Source: Candidatus Pelagibacter sp. TMED118
Lineage (GTDB): Bacteria; Pseudomonadota; Alphaproteobacteria; Pelagibacterales; Pelagibacteraceae
DNA: 64,000 nt
Direction of reading: 5' to 3'
Assembly: GCA_002170205.2 (NCBI GenBank)
Contig: NHFT02000003.1
Location: forward strand, 11,315 to 75,314
Every line of letters begins with the position of its first letter. Position 1 is the first letter of the stretch. Below the pieces are notes generated by a model. That model saw nothing but the letters and a program-made list of their open reading frames with translations. It was not told the origin of the DNA and searched no databases. The position numbers and the translations under genes were made by a program. Below, one piece after another: positions 46,901 to 55,686 of the stretch.

Positions 46901-47149
46901 CGATAGCCCATATGGCCTACTTAAAAAGTTTTCTGATATGGTTATATATTGAAATTCTTTATCAAACGAGACATCATATTGAAAGTATTTTTTATCATAT
47001 GAAAAAATTCCAATTGGATAATTACTTATATTATTTAATGAATAATTAACTTTTTTATTCTTTTTAAAAGGGTCTGAAGAGCTATTTTTTAAGCTTCCAT
47101 TAGCTAAAGATATATTAAAACTTATAATTAAAATTAAAAAAAATTTCAT
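40979..47149 (-). CDS. sprA: Cell-surface/outer-membrane translocon protein SprA
   Basis: The 2056-residue protein has a signal peptide (MKFFLILIISFNISLANG) and matches SprA along its length: ALGQASLRVQGNINLSG and KIGDNITVSLDQNSERDF near the start, the NARTGDKNGVAFIDDFEGAK motif (read as GVAFIDDFEGAK), and a beta-strand-rich C terminus ending in a short terminal strand. In Flavobacterium SprA is a giant single-chain beta barrel that lets folded type IX substrates cross the outer membrane. It is slightly shorter than the Flavobacterium protein (about 2400). It overlaps rdgB and the M28 gene. Other type IX genes are not in the window. Confidence 0.9.
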   Translation of the reverse strand: MKFFLILIISFNISLANGSLKNSSSDPFKKNKKVNYSLNNISNYPIGIFSYDKKYFQYDVSFDKEFQYITISENFLSRPYGLSYVSSFDNYIKSLYSSNQKFNLAQPFIYSSSDTTISKKKDKFMQIAAIDLGALGQASLRVQGNINLSGKLVNQDQELVRSSYKEQEKTNFKFDQKQQLNVQGKIGDNITVSLDQNSERDFDWENTIRVDYQGKEDDILQKLEMGNISLSLPSTEFVTFSGQNQGLFGVKALSKLGPVNITSIASVEKTKKQSQKYKGTSELRVNEIQDYDYRKNLYFFIHEWFRNGSNDVVGSNGFSLNIPSYYPLVNGLHPIGNVVVTDFELYKIDASNNPKADPGTAYIDPSDPNNFSDKSKEGAFIRLERGTHYSINEDLGFIRMQNTLQNEIIAAHYSLIDRVTGETIIQIGEGINESNSTLRLKMIKAQSSHPNHPVWDLMFKNVYSMGATNIDVESLEVQILDNFSTPLSDRAEDGNTFLNLFGLDNFNQSGSPSPDEVIDFNNPNLVNLVAGEIHLPSLLPFVSEQTISGGNNNTELSSYLQTGKMYTSSNRTEYTGDARFTINANYTNPTSTINLGFTLVEGSEEIFSNGEKLERGQDYQIDYFSGMIVLTGNIDPNSELNITYDKHDLVSFDRKIMAGSRAQIDFSENSFLGLTALYYDQDIVNKKVEVGYEPIQNFIWDINGRYEKDLENLSSKINQLNFLNAEKISNFSIEGEIAQVLPNPNSISNARTGDKNGVAFIDDFEGAKRVTNPSILRRFWNISSAPLDNETNQEYSQRNRLRMYWYNPYSQVLTNNIWPNISTSQRAQNLTTDILVLKYEPQEFQSAVDPDSLWAGVITPMFVGDYDQTRSRFFEIWLRGDTGNLTIDLGKISEDYNGNGSLNTEDVPDAGLALGNGFLEEDEDTGLDGCFDEFEDGFGTCLDNNGNTYSQLLAIGETQLINASSDVNPEDPNKDNWNYVEGSQNYENVNGTENNGTGDRIQTGGKYPDTEDLDRSGFLDKTNDYFTKTISLNDSTYVAGSSEVNGVETGWKLVRIPISHFDKIQDITLSEIKYVRLVVSGVEEPTQLEIAKIELVGNAWQELGTSLANQENYTAQDSTFIVSVINDEDNPNYVPPKGVFGEYDQINQIRSKEQSLVLKFDNLDPEYKGAAKKILSMDKKKGQSFLMYDKMKMFIYGNSDFATENNTDLTFFIQFGNGDEYYKLSKPVYDNWDEELKRNEINLDLNWLTNLKNETLETLSLINENDTFTDSLNYKKYSFINDDTVYKDVEIIGNPSLSRLQYFIVGIENDSDHPISGEVWLDELRLSGVKKESGMAVRLKSKFNLSDFSKSTISYSRKDADFHILQERIGSNQTVENFTFNNNLQLGSLFPSKMGIAFPVNMSYNMINNSPKFFPGTDIRTNGSAPDSILVKSATLNLNGKVSKRVKSENPFIKYSLDNLSLGFNLSSQNKSDVIMESVDISKIKTTVDYNLRFPTDNYIEAFKWAEKIPFIGDELSETKFFYTPSTFTSAININRNLTEKISRSNSDLIEDFSLGLERRFTVNYKVFDNTNITYNKNVRSDMSNYRDEVLSSLKVGALTNTAEIFTYTFSPQWIEWFKPNFSYNSNYLWNKPSNSIIDAANINLRKNTSMNFSISPTELMETFYTPLSKKQSNQSPRTRSRGLEEVKSSDKVDEEENVNDKSQKKRKTLENSLALERIYNESKKIEPISFSITNNMIRNSNGVNDDIPLSYRLGFKDDIDISSVSEVGLNTGANDIKKSFSARTGIRFSPKTSLSISFNESISSNINGYNIDIRSISRDYISYGDYLSEGLPFSNWSLRVGGLEKINFIKPLVTSMSLEHAFSGKQNLSWKFNEDGISPISLLKISSFEDDFNDSIQFSRITRSFNPLVGISTTFKNGISTNIRSNLTHTLDEVANGLTYISDNSILTTITYNFSKGIRFSLPFSERNINLRNNMNITLNIDYSQKKEEGSKDKINFVEQNFTNSLKSVLRITYTLTDDITGSLFYEYRENDTRLTGRRIDRDFGLNLNVAIRGQ

Positions 47150-47739
47150 TTATTAAGCTCACTGATCTTAGAAACAAACTTTTTAATTGCTAATCCTCTG
47201 TGACTGATGTTATTTTTCAATGATGAGTCCATTTGCGCTAATGACTCACCAAATTCACTTGCAAAAAAAATTGGATCATAACCAAATCCGTTACTTCCTT
47301 TTTTATTTTTTAAGATTGATCCCTCTAAAATACCCTCAACATAGAAATCATTAATTCCGTCAACATAGGAAATAACTGTTCTAAACCTTGCAGTACGCAT
47401 CTTATCTTCAACGCCATTTAGTTCTTTTAATAACTTATTCATGTTTTGTTTGTATGTAGCATTTTTCCCAGCATACCTCGCTGTGAATAATCCTGGCTCT
47501 CCATTTAAAAAGTCAACTTCTAATATTGTATCGTCAGCTACTGAAGCCAACCCAGTGTGATTGAATGAAGCTTTTGATTTTATAAACGAATTTTCTTGAA
47601 TAGTTGTTCCATCTTCAATTATTTCTCCAATTTCAGCAAAATCGCTTAAAGATAATATTGTATCAAAAAATGGTTGAATGTTTGTTGAAATTTCAGATAT
47701 TTTGTGTTTATTAGATGAGGCAATAACAATTTTTTTCAT
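47146..47739 (-). CDS. rdgB: XTP/dITP diphosphatase (RdgB/HAM1)
   Basis: The 197-residue protein begins KKIVIASSNKHKISEI and has SVADDTILEVDFLNGEPGLFTARYAG, here in parts ADDTILEVD and FTARYAG, and a C-terminal SHRGLAIKKF. The common SGLEV is TILEV here. It hydrolyses non-canonical purine triphosphates. It is the first gene of the sprA operon, overlapping it by four bases. Confidence 0.93.
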   Translation of the reverse strand: MKKIVIASSNKHKISEISTNIQPFFDTILSLSDFAEIGEIIEDGTTIQENSFIKSKASFNHTGLASVADDTILEVDFLNGEPGLFTARYAGKNATYKQNMNKLLKELNGVEDKMRTARFRTVISYVDGINDFYVEGILEGSILKNKKGSNGFGYDPIFFASEFGESLAQMDSSLKNNISHRGLAIKKFVSKISELNK

Positions 47740-47810
47740 TTCTTAAGCTAATAAATATTTATGTGTTTTTTAAATAACTAATATTGCGTAGTTTTTCACG
47801 CATTTTTGCT

Positions 47811-47883
<73 letters not shown>

Positions 47884-47892
47884 CACACATTT

Positions 47893-48426
47893 ATGAGTTT
47901 AAATAGAAAAAATATAGCACTAGTAGTAATTGCAGTTTTAGTAATTACCTTTTTAGGTTCTTTTTTAAGGCAGCCCAAGATTTATTCATTTTCAAAAGAG
48001 CAATTTGTTCCTAGTGATATGGATACAGTTTTTGAATTTTTTTCAAGACCCGAAAATTTAGAAAAAATTACTCCATCTTCAATGGGATTTAATATTATAA
48101 CTCCAAAACCTGTTGAAATGAAGGATGGTGCAATAATTGATTATACTGTTAAAATTTTAGGGGTGCCAGTTCGCTGGAGAACCATGATTACCAGTTACAA
48201 AAAGAATGAATATTTTGTTGATGAGCAATTAAAAGGTCCATACAGCTACTGGCATCATAAACATATTTTTAAGGAAGTTGAAGGAGGGGTATTAATTATT
48301 GATGAGATTACATATGCTCTTCCAATTCAAGCGTTTAGAAAAATTGTCCATCCTTTATTAATAAAACCACAATTAAATCAAATCTTTGACTTTAGATTTC
48401 AAATTATTAAAGATAAGTTTAATTGA
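47893..48426 (+). CDS. Membrane-anchored SRPBCC-fold protein
   Basis: From the ATG at 47893 the 177-residue protein has one N-terminal membrane helix and a ligand-binding START-like fold: SFSKEQFVPSDMDTVFEFF, RPENLEKITP and YSYWHHKHIFKE. The upstream in-frame ATG at 47854 lies inside tRNA-Phe and is not credible. Its ligand is unknown. The neighbour at 48423 overlaps it by four bases. Confidence 0.8.
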   Translation: MSLNRKNIALVVIAVLVITFLGSFLRQPKIYSFSKEQFVPSDMDTVFEFFSRPENLEKITPSSMGFNIITPKPVEMKDGAIIDYTVKILGVPVRWRTMITSYKKNEYFVDEQLKGPYSYWHHKHIFKEVEGGVLIIDEITYALPIQAFRKIVHPLLIKPQLNQIFDFRFQIIKDKFN

Positions 48427-48962
48427 TGATAAGCTACATTCTTTCTAAGTCTAACATAATGATCAACTATGTAGGTTTTACAGTTGTATGGTTTTCCTGC
48501 GTATACAGTGGCGCAAGTGGTAACCCAATAGTTGCAGTCGTCCCAACTTTTATTTTTCTATTTTTGCACTTTTTAATTGTAACAGATCATTTAAAACAAG
48601 AAGTACAGTTAATATTTATTTCTATTATTTTTGGGCTTTTAGTTGATTCTAGTTTTTCCTTATTTGGTATAGTGCAGTATAACGGAACTTTAGAATTTGC
48701 TCCTAACTTAGCTCCTTTGTGGATCATTTGTATGTGGGCAGGCTTCACAGCCCAAATTAATCATGCAATGAAATTTTTAATTGGTAAATATTACTTTATT
48801 GCTTTTTATGGATTGCTTGCTCCTCTAGCATATATAGCTGGAGAAGGAATTGGTGCCGCTGAGGTAACAAATAGCTATTTTGCTTACTTTATAATTAGTC
48901 TTGCATGGTCAATAAGTTTGTTGTCGCTTTTTAAAACATCTGAATATTTGATGAGTAAATAA
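48423..48962 (+). CDS. DUF2878-like membrane protein
   Basis: The 179-residue protein has about five membrane segments. NYVGFTVVWFSCVYSG at the start and LWIICMWAGFTAQINHAMKF in the middle (read as MWAGFTAQINH) match DUF2878. Family function is unknown; in other bacteria it sits near lipid-modifying genes, so a membrane lipid role is possible. It is coupled to the SRPBCC gene and one base before the efflux outer-membrane gene. Confidence 0.72.
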   Translation: MMISYILSKSNIMINYVGFTVVWFSCVYSGASGNPIVAVVPTFIFLFLHFLIVTDHLKQEVQLIFISIIFGLLVDSSFSLFGIVQYNGTLEFAPNLAPLWIICMWAGFTAQINHAMKFLIGKYYFIAFYGLLAPLAYIAGEGIGAAEVTNSYFAYFIISLAWSISLLSLFKTSEYLMSK

Positions 48963-48963
48963 A

Positions 48964-50382
48964 ATGAAGTATTATCTTTTATTGATAGCTCTCTTTTTGA
49001 ATAGCTGTGCTTCTAGAAAGGCAATAACTCCTGATGAAATTATCAATATTCCTATACCTTCAGATTGGGAGATAAATATATCTAATAATCTACAAAATGA
49101 AAATTGGTGGAATGAATTCAATGATCCAATCTTAGATAATTTCCTCAATGATTTTATTGAGAACAATATTAATATTGAAAAAGCAATGCTAAATACAAGA
49201 AAAGCAAAACAGGGAGCTGTTATTTCTAGGGGATCATTATTTCCAACTATTTCTGGAACAAGCTCTGGAAGTAAATCCGAACAAAATACTGCTGGATTTC
49301 CCCCTATGTTTTCAACACTATTTGGTCAACCTTCTGAAGATATTTCAGTATTTACTCAAGAAAATTTTAATTTGTCCTTAGGCACACAATGGGAGATTGA
49401 TATTTGGGGAAAATTAAGACAAGATCGACTTGCATCAAAACAGCAATATTTATCCACAAAATATTATGAAGATTTTTTAAGACTATCCTTAACTGCTGAA
49501 GCTACAAAACTTTATTTTTCGATAATCGAAGCTGACAAGATACTAATTCATAGCGCACAAAAACTAGCGAATGCTGAAACAATATTTTCACTTTACTCTC
49601 TACGTTATAAAAAAGGAAGCATCTCATTTGAAGCGTATCAACAATCCGAAATTCTATTCAATGCTACAAAATCAGATTTTCAAAATAAACGGCTTGCAAT
49701 AAATGCGCTCAAAAGACAAGCTCAGTTCTTAATTCTGAACTACCCAAATGAAGATTTTAAACATAAAGACAACTTTCCTTCTGCAATTCCAAATTTACCT
49801 TTGTTGATTCCTGCAGATATTATCAAAAGAAGGCCAGATTTAGTGGCTCAACAATATAATTTATTAGCTTCAAAAGCCTTAGATAGAAAAGCCCTCCTTA
49901 CATTACTTCCATCATTTAGTCTTACCGGATCATTTGGTAGTTCCTCTAATGATTTAAAAGACTTAGTTGACGAAGATTTCACTGTTTGGTCTAATGGCTT
50001 AAATATTTTTTTACCAATATTTAATGGAGGAAAACTTATAGCTAATAAGAAAATAGCTAGCACAAACAAAGAAATTGCAATGTTAGATTTTGTTGGTTCT
50101 CTTCTTAATGCTTATAAAGAAGTAGAAAATGCTATCGAATCAGATAAAATTGCAAACGAGGCTCTTTTAATCGCTAATACAAATGTATCGTTGGCTACAA
50201 GTATATATAATACTACTTTTGAAAAGTTTAGTAAAGGGGCTGCAAGCTTTGAAGATGCTATAAACGCTAACAATGCACTTAACAATAGCCTTGATTTCAA
50301 AGCAAGAGCAGAAAAAGTTCGCTTAGAACAAAGAATAAATTTAATTTTGGCCTTAGGCGGAGGGTTTAAATACAAAAAATGA
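48964..50382 (+). CDS. RND efflux outer-membrane lipoprotein (NodT/TolC type)
   Basis: The 472-residue protein has a lipoprotein signal (LNSCASRK) and the OEP fold: ENWWNEFNDPILDNFL near the start, GTQWEIDIWGKLR, RRPDLVAQQYNL and VENAIESDKIANEAL, all typical of NodT-family outer-membrane factors. It forms the exit channel of a tripartite RND pump with the next two products, overlapping the adaptor gene by four bases. Confidence 0.93.
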   Translation: MKYYLLLIALFLNSCASRKAITPDEIINIPIPSDWEINISNNLQNENWWNEFNDPILDNFLNDFIENNINIEKAMLNTRKAKQGAVISRGSLFPTISGTSSGSKSEQNTAGFPPMFSTLFGQPSEDISVFTQENFNLSLGTQWEIDIWGKLRQDRLASKQQYLSTKYYEDFLRLSLTAEATKLYFSIIEADKILIHSAQKLANAETIFSLYSLRYKKGSISFEAYQQSEILFNATKSDFQNKRLAINALKRQAQFLILNYPNEDFKHKDNFPSAIPNLPLLIPADIIKRRPDLVAQQYNLLASKALDRKALLTLLPSFSLTGSFGSSSNDLKDLVDEDFTVWSNGLNIFLPIFNGGKLIANKKIASTNKEIAMLDFVGSLLNAYKEVENAIESDKIANEALLIANTNVSLATSIYNTTFEKFSKGAASFEDAINANNALNNSLDFKARAEKVRLEQRINLILALGGGFKYKK

Positions 50383-51521
50383 TTAATAAATTAAAACCGA
50401 TTTTCATTCTTTTTGGAGCTATTTCGGTATCTTATATTTTATGGCTTTTAGGTCAGGTTCAACCGGACCCAGTAGAAGATGTACCTCCTCCTGATGTTAT
50501 TGTACAAATTTTAACTCCAGAAAATTTTCAAGTAACAATAAACTCTACCGGAACAACAGAGCCTTTAACGCAAACTGTTTTGAATGCAGAGGTTGGAGGT
50601 GAAGTAGTTTACCGATCTAAGAAGTTTTCAGAAGGATCGTCAGTTCTTTCTGGTGAAATATTAGCTAAAATTGACGATACTGATTTACAGCTAAAATATA
50701 AGAATGCACTTTTACAGCTCGCAAATGCAGAGGTTCAATATTCTTTGCAGGTTGTAGAGTCAGAAGTTGCAAAAGAAGCATGGGAAAAACTGGGAGAAGG
50801 TCAAGCTAGTGATTTAACTCTACAAAAACCTCAGCTAAAACAGGCCGAAGCGTTAATAGAGGTTGCAAAGGCTCAAGTAAATTCTGCCGAAAAAAAACTA
50901 AATAAAACAGAAATTGTAGCTCCATATTCTGGAAGAATTCAAAGCGCGAATATCGATATTGGTACAACTATTATCCCAGGCCAGCCAATTGGAGCAATGT
51001 ACACCTCTAGTGAAATTGAGGTCACACTATCTGTTAAGGATAATGATTTACAGTTTTTAAGCATTCCGATGGACGGCAGAAAATTAAACCCTTCCGAACA
51101 GGCAAAGGTTACAATTAGCAGCTTTTATAAGGGTCAAAATCAAGAATGGGAAGGAAAGCTTGAACGTGTTGACGGAGTCATTGACCCAGTTACAAGAATG
51201 ATAAATTTAATCGCTGTCTTTAAAAACGATTTTATTGAAATTGATAAGCCAAATTTACCAATTGGTCTTTTTGTTGAAGCTCAAATTGATGGTGTCATTC
51301 TACAAAATGTTTTTATAATTCCTATTAGTGCAATTTCAGAAAATAACGAGGTTTTTGTAATTAATAAGAATAATCAATTGCAAAGTAGAAGTATAAAAGT
51401 TTTAAAAAAATATAATAAATTTATAATTGCTAAAGATAATTTGAAAGCAGGCGAAAGACTTGTAACAACCAAGCTTTCTACAGCTTCTGACGGAATAACT
51501 GTAAACCCAATTTATCAATAA
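50379..51521 (+). CDS. RND efflux periplasmic adaptor
   Basis: The 380-residue protein has a signal anchor and the membrane-fusion-protein order: NAEVGGEVVYRSKKFSEGSSV as the lipoyl half, a coiled-coil hairpin rich in Gln/Ala near 105-175, then VAPYSGRIQSANIDIG and the beta-barrel. It links the inner-membrane pump to the outer-membrane factor. Its stop overlaps the pump start in TAATG. Confidence 0.93.
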   Translation: MINKLKPIFILFGAISVSYILWLLGQVQPDPVEDVPPPDVIVQILTPENFQVTINSTGTTEPLTQTVLNAEVGGEVVYRSKKFSEGSSVLSGEILAKIDDTDLQLKYKNALLQLANAEVQYSLQVVESEVAKEAWEKLGEGQASDLTLQKPQLKQAEALIEVAKAQVNSAEKKLNKTEIVAPYSGRIQSANIDIGTTIIPGQPIGAMYTSSEIEVTLSVKDNDLQFLSIPMDGRKLNPSEQAKVTISSFYKGQNQEWEGKLERVDGVIDPVTRMINLIAVFKNDFIEIDKPNLPIGLFVEAQIDGVILQNVFIIPISAISENNEVFVINKNNQLQSRSIKVLKKYNKFIIAKDNLKAGERLVTTKLSTASDGITVNPIYQ

Positions 51522-54500
51522 TGCGTGGGATAGTTACTTGGTTTGTAAAGAATAGCGTTCCAGCTAATCTTTTCATGTTTTTTCTTATTGTCGGCGGATT
51601 TTTTATCTCTTATCCTTCAATAAAGGCTGAATTTTTTCCAGTGCCCGATGTTGCTATTGTAAATGTTACAGTTCCTTATCCAGGAGCCTCAGCTTCAGAA
51701 GTAGAAGCTTCTATATCATCAAAGATTGAAGATAGGCTCGAAGGTGTTTCTGGAATCAAAAAGTTACGATCCTATTCTCTGGAAGGTATTGGTATAGTAA
51801 GCGCTAAAGTTTTTGCAAGTGCTGATTTTGACAATACAGTTGATGAAATAAAAACAATAGTAAGTGGCATTACTACCTTTCCAGATAATAGCGAAAAACC
51901 AATAATTCAAGAACTAGAGGTTACTGAAAAAGTACTCGATGTTGTTGTCTATGGTGATGTTTCTGAAAACGTTCTTTTAAATGTAACAAAAGGTATCAAT
52001 GAAGAAATAAAAGGATTAAGCGAGGTCTCTTTTACAGAAATATATGGAAACAGAAGTAGGGAAATATCAATAGAGATTTCAGAAAATAGTCTTCAGAAGT
52101 ATAATCTTACTTTTGATGAAATTTCTTACGCTATAAATATGGGATCTATTGATTTGCCAGGTGGAGTACTATCCAGTTCAAAAGGAGATTTACTAATTAG
52201 AACTGTGGGTCAATCATATAAAGCTGAAGAATTTGAAAATATTGTTATTAGGACCAATATAAATGGTAGCACATTACTTCTTAAAGATATTGCAACAATC
52301 AAAGATACATTTCAAGAAGTGGATCAGTTCTATAAATGGGATGGTACAAAAGCAATGTTCATAAGTGCGAACCTTGTTGGAAATCAAGATGTATTGACTG
52401 CAGCGGATCAATTAAGAAATTTTGTATTATTGAAAAAGGCTGAAATGCCTGAAAATATTAAGGTTGATTACTGGTATGATCAAGCGAGGTATCTAGAAGA
52501 TAGAATAAATATTCTTTATAAAAATTTTGCAATTGGAATGGTTCTAGTTTTAATACTGTTGACTATGTTTTTACGCCCTTCAGTTGCTTTTTGGGTTGCA
52601 ATGGGTATTCCAATTTCTTTTGGTGGCGCACTTATTTTACTACCAATATTGGGTGTAACTATTAATGTATTATCTACTTTTATGTTTATTGTAGTTCTTG
52701 GTATTGTTGTAGACGACGCAATTATTGTTGGAGAAAATGTTTTTAGAAGAAGAATCAAACTTAGCGAAGATAATTTTACATCAACTATAAAAGGGACTAT
52801 GGAAGTTATGCTTCCGGTATTCTTTGGTATATTAACAACAATTGTTGTTTTTGCCCCGATGCTTGATTTAGCTGGTGATACTGGACCAATATGGAGAACC
52901 TTTCCTCTAACTGCAATTCCTATTCTTGTTTTTTCTTTAATTGAATCTACTACAATACTGCCTGCTCACTTAAATCATGCAGGTGAATGGTTTCAATATA
53001 GGTTCGTAGGATTTGGCAAAAAATTGAAGGCTGCTAGAAATTTTTGTTCAGAAAGATTGTACAAATTTGTTGATGATGTTTGGTTACCGCTAGTAGTAAA
53101 GTCTATTAAAAAGAGATATGAGACAGTTGCAGTTTTTGTTGGAATACTCTTAATCTCATTTTCTCTTCTAGCAGGTGGATGGGTGAAGTGGCAATTTTTC
53201 CCAGTGTTAGAAGCAGAAGAAGTTGCCATAGTTATTGATCTCCCGGAAGGTACTCCAATAGAAAAAACAGCGGAAGTTACTCAAATTATTGAAAAAGAAG
53301 CGTTGAAGCTTAAAAATGAATTAAATAATGATAGCGGTAAAGAAATTATTGCACATGTACTTACAACTGTTGGTGCACAATATTTCAGTTCACAGGAAGC
53401 AGAAAGTAGTCCAACAGGACCTGTAGTTCAATCTAGCACTACTCCTCACTTGGGAGAAATTGTAATTGTACTTACACCTGCTGATAATAGATGGGGTTTA
53501 ACGGGAGCATATGATATTATAAATATATTAAGGGATAGAGTTGGTATTATTCCTGGCGTTGAAAGGCTTAATTTTAGTGCTAATATTTTTAGCGCTGGTA
53601 AGCCGATACATTTCCAATTTTCAGGAGATAATTTTGATGAATTGAATAGAATTGTAAATGATACAAAGGTTCTTCTAAGTACCTATGGAGGAATTTATGA
53701 TTTAACAGATTCTGATAAAATAGGCAAAAGTGAATTACAAATTGAGCTCCTACCTGCCGCTGAAGCCTATGGCTTAACAACTGCTACAATTGCAAGACAA
53801 GTAAGGCAAGCATTCTACGGTGAAGAAGTGCAAAGAATTCAACGAGGGGATGATGATATAAAAGTAATGTTAAAGCTTACTAAAAAAGAAAGAGATAATG
53901 CAAGAACACTTGAAAATCTAAGAATAAGGACAAGCACAGGTATAAAAATTCCTCTTTATGCTGTTGCTAAAGTAAAAGAAATACCTGGAAAATCTGCTAT
54001 CAAAAGAATTGATGGTAAACGAGTAGTAGAAATTACCTCAGATGTAGATATAAGCAAAAATACCTCATCAATGATTTTATCTTCTATGCTTAATCCCGAA
54101 GGGAAACCAATTGGAAAGCTTAAAAATATTATGGATAATGCAGATGAGATTAATTTTTCGCTTGCAGGAGAAGCTGCGGAACAAGCAGAACAACTTCAAG
54201 ATATCTTTGTTAAGTTTGGAGTAGCAATATTTGCAATATTTGTTTTACTCGCTATTCCTCTTCAATCTTACTTCAAGCCTTTAATCATTCTCTCAGCAAT
54301 TCCATTTGGAATGATGGGTGCAATTTTTGGTCACTTCATGCTATTTCAACCAATGTCAGTTTTATCATTGCTTGGAGTAGTTGCACTTTCCGGAGTTGTT
54401 GTAAATGATAGCTTATTGCTTGTAGTATTTGTTAACAGAGCAAAAGAAAAGGGTGATTCAACTTTGAAGGCAGTTATTGATGCAGTACGATCAAGATTTC

Positions 54501-54712
54501 GTCCTGTAGTCTTGACATCTTTGACTACCTTTTTAGGAATTGCTCCACTTCTCTTCAATCAAACTACGCAAGTACTCTTCTTAAAACCAATGGCAATTTC
54601 ACTAGGAATAGGAATTTTATTTGCTACTACGGTTATTCTTCTACTGGTTCCAGTATCTTATGTAATAATTGATGATTTTATTAATTTAATTTCTAGAAAA
54701 AAAACTACTTAA
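51521..54712 (+). CDS. RND-family inner-membrane efflux pump
   Basis: The 1063-residue protein is a full HAE-type RND transporter with two six-helix halves and large periplasmic loops. VPYPGASASEVE at the start, the charged GIVVDDAIIVGENVFRR helix 4 motif and GVVVNDSLLLVVFVNRAKEKG in the second half are seen in parts (VVDDAIIVGENV and VVVNDSLLLV). It uses proton motive force to export drugs, bile-like compounds or lipids. It is convergent with the Lon-N gene, stop codons overlapping in TTAA. Confidence 0.95.
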   Translation: MRGIVTWFVKNSVPANLFMFFLIVGGFFISYPSIKAEFFPVPDVAIVNVTVPYPGASASEVEASISSKIEDRLEGVSGIKKLRSYSLEGIGIVSAKVFASADFDNTVDEIKTIVSGITTFPDNSEKPIIQELEVTEKVLDVVVYGDVSENVLLNVTKGINEEIKGLSEVSFTEIYGNRSREISIEISENSLQKYNLTFDEISYAINMGSIDLPGGVLSSSKGDLLIRTVGQSYKAEEFENIVIRTNINGSTLLLKDIATIKDTFQEVDQFYKWDGTKAMFISANLVGNQDVLTAADQLRNFVLLKKAEMPENIKVDYWYDQARYLEDRINILYKNFAIGMVLVLILLTMFLRPSVAFWVAMGIPISFGGALILLPILGVTINVLSTFMFIVVLGIVVDDAIIVGENVFRRRIKLSEDNFTSTIKGTMEVMLPVFFGILTTIVVFAPMLDLAGDTGPIWRTFPLTAIPILVFSLIESTTILPAHLNHAGEWFQYRFVGFGKKLKAARNFCSERLYKFVDDVWLPLVVKSIKKRYETVAVFVGILLISFSLLAGGWVKWQFFPVLEAEEVAIVIDLPEGTPIEKTAEVTQIIEKEALKLKNELNNDSGKEIIAHVLTTVGAQYFSSQEAESSPTGPVVQSSTTPHLGEIVIVLTPADNRWGLTGAYDIINILRDRVGIIPGVERLNFSANIFSAGKPIHFQFSGDNFDELNRIVNDTKVLLSTYGGIYDLTDSDKIGKSELQIELLPAAEAYGLTTATIARQVRQAFYGEEVQRIQRGDDDIKVMLKLTKKERDNARTLENLRIRTSTGIKIPLYAVAKVKEIPGKSAIKRIDGKRVVEITSDVDISKNTSSMILSSMLNPEGKPIGKLKNIMDNADEINFSLAGEAAEQAEQLQDIFVKFGVAIFAIFVLLAIPLQSYFKPLIILSAIPFGMMGAIFGHFMLFQPMSVLSLLGVVALSGVVVNDSLLLVVFVNRAKEKGDSTLKAVIDAVRSRFRPVVLTSLTTFLGIAPLLFNQTTQVLFLKPMAISLGIGILFATTVILLLVPVSYVIIDDFINLISRKKTT

Positions 54713-55341
54713 GCTTCAAATTGGGAATAGTTATTGTATCCAGACTGAATGGGATCTTCGTAATCAATTTTTACTATAGCTTTTTTAAGAATTCTCTTTA
54801 GAATAACTAATCTGTCTTTTTCAGACTGACTTTTAAGTAGTAATTTTTTAGCACGTTTATCTATATCAAGCATTGATGAAATTTCAAAAGCTGCCTTTGG
54901 TACATTAATTTGAGCAATTTTAGAAGAGGCACCTAATTTCATTAAGACTTCATAAAGAAAAACATTTGTCTCCTGAAGCAAAACTTCATCAACTGAATCG
55001 TCTATATCCTGCCAAGTTTTAACATATGCTTGCTTATAGTCTTTTGAGAAATTATAACTCTTAACAATGAATCTTTCTACCCCAGTAACAACAATATCAT
55101 ATTCACCTGTATTTCCTTCTGCGCCTACTACTTGGGTTATTTCCGCTGTGCAGCCAATAGATAAAGTATCGTTATTTTTTGAGTTTATAATACCAAATTT
55201 TTGGTTGTGTTTTAGGCAATACTCTACCATTTTTTTATATTTGGATTCAAAGATATGTAGTGGAAGCTTTTCGCCTGGAAGTAAAACAAGTGGTAAAGAA
55301 AAAATTGGGATTTTATCGTTCATTCTATTATCAAAATACAT
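54709..55341 (-). CDS. Lon-type substrate-binding domain protein
   Basis: The 210-residue protein has only the N-terminal (LAN) domain of Lon protease: IPIFSLPLVLLPGEKLPLHIFE (read as LPLVLLPGEKLPLHIFE), then GTAEI-like CTAEITQVVG. ATPase and protease domains are absent. Stand-alone members have no clear role. An ATG at 55323 is a possible alternative start. It is divergent from the VOC gene. Confidence 0.9.
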   Translation of the reverse strand: MYFDNRMNDKIPIFSLPLVLLPGEKLPLHIFESKYKKMVEYCLKHNQKFGIINSKNNDTLSIGCTAEITQVVGAEGNTGEYDIVVTGVERFIVKSYNFSKDYKQAYVKTWQDIDDSVDEVLLQETNVFLYEVLMKLGASSKIAQINVPKAAFEISSMLDIDKRAKKLLLKSQSEKDRLVILKRILKKAIVKIDYEDPIQSGYNNYSQFEA

Positions 55342-55387
55342 ATTGTTTTATTAATTTTCACTATCAATTTTTAAATTTAGGAGAAAT

Positions 55388-55684
55388 ATGAAAAAAGATA
55401 TACTCGATCACGTTGCTATTTGCACTGATGATATTACTAAATCTGTTGTTTGGTACACTGAAAATTTTAAATGTGGTATACTCTATCAAGACGATTCATG
55501 GGCAATGCTAGAATTTGATAATGTAAAATTAGCGCTTGTTCTTCCTGAGCAGCACCCATTTCATTTTGCAATACTAAAGGATAATGTTGAGGAATATGGA
55601 AAACCTGTTACACATAGAGATGGATCTGTTTCAGTTTATATTAAAGATAGATCAGGTAATAATATTGAAATACTGAGGTACTAA
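55388..55684 (+). CDS. VOC-fold (glyoxalase-like) protein
   Basis: The 98-residue protein is a vicinal-oxygen-chelate domain: DHVAICTDDITKSVVWYTENF and the C-terminal IKDRSGNNIEILRY, with metal His/Glu candidates His8 and Glu94. GGAG lies upstream at good spacing (aggagaaat). Substrate unknown. It is two bases before the DUF1295 gene. Confidence 0.85.
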   Translation: MKKDILDHVAICTDDITKSVVWYTENFKCGILYQDDSWAMLEFDNVKLALVLPEQHPFHFAILKDNVEEYGKPVTHRDGSVSVYIKDRSGNNIEILRY

Positions 55685-55686
55685 CT

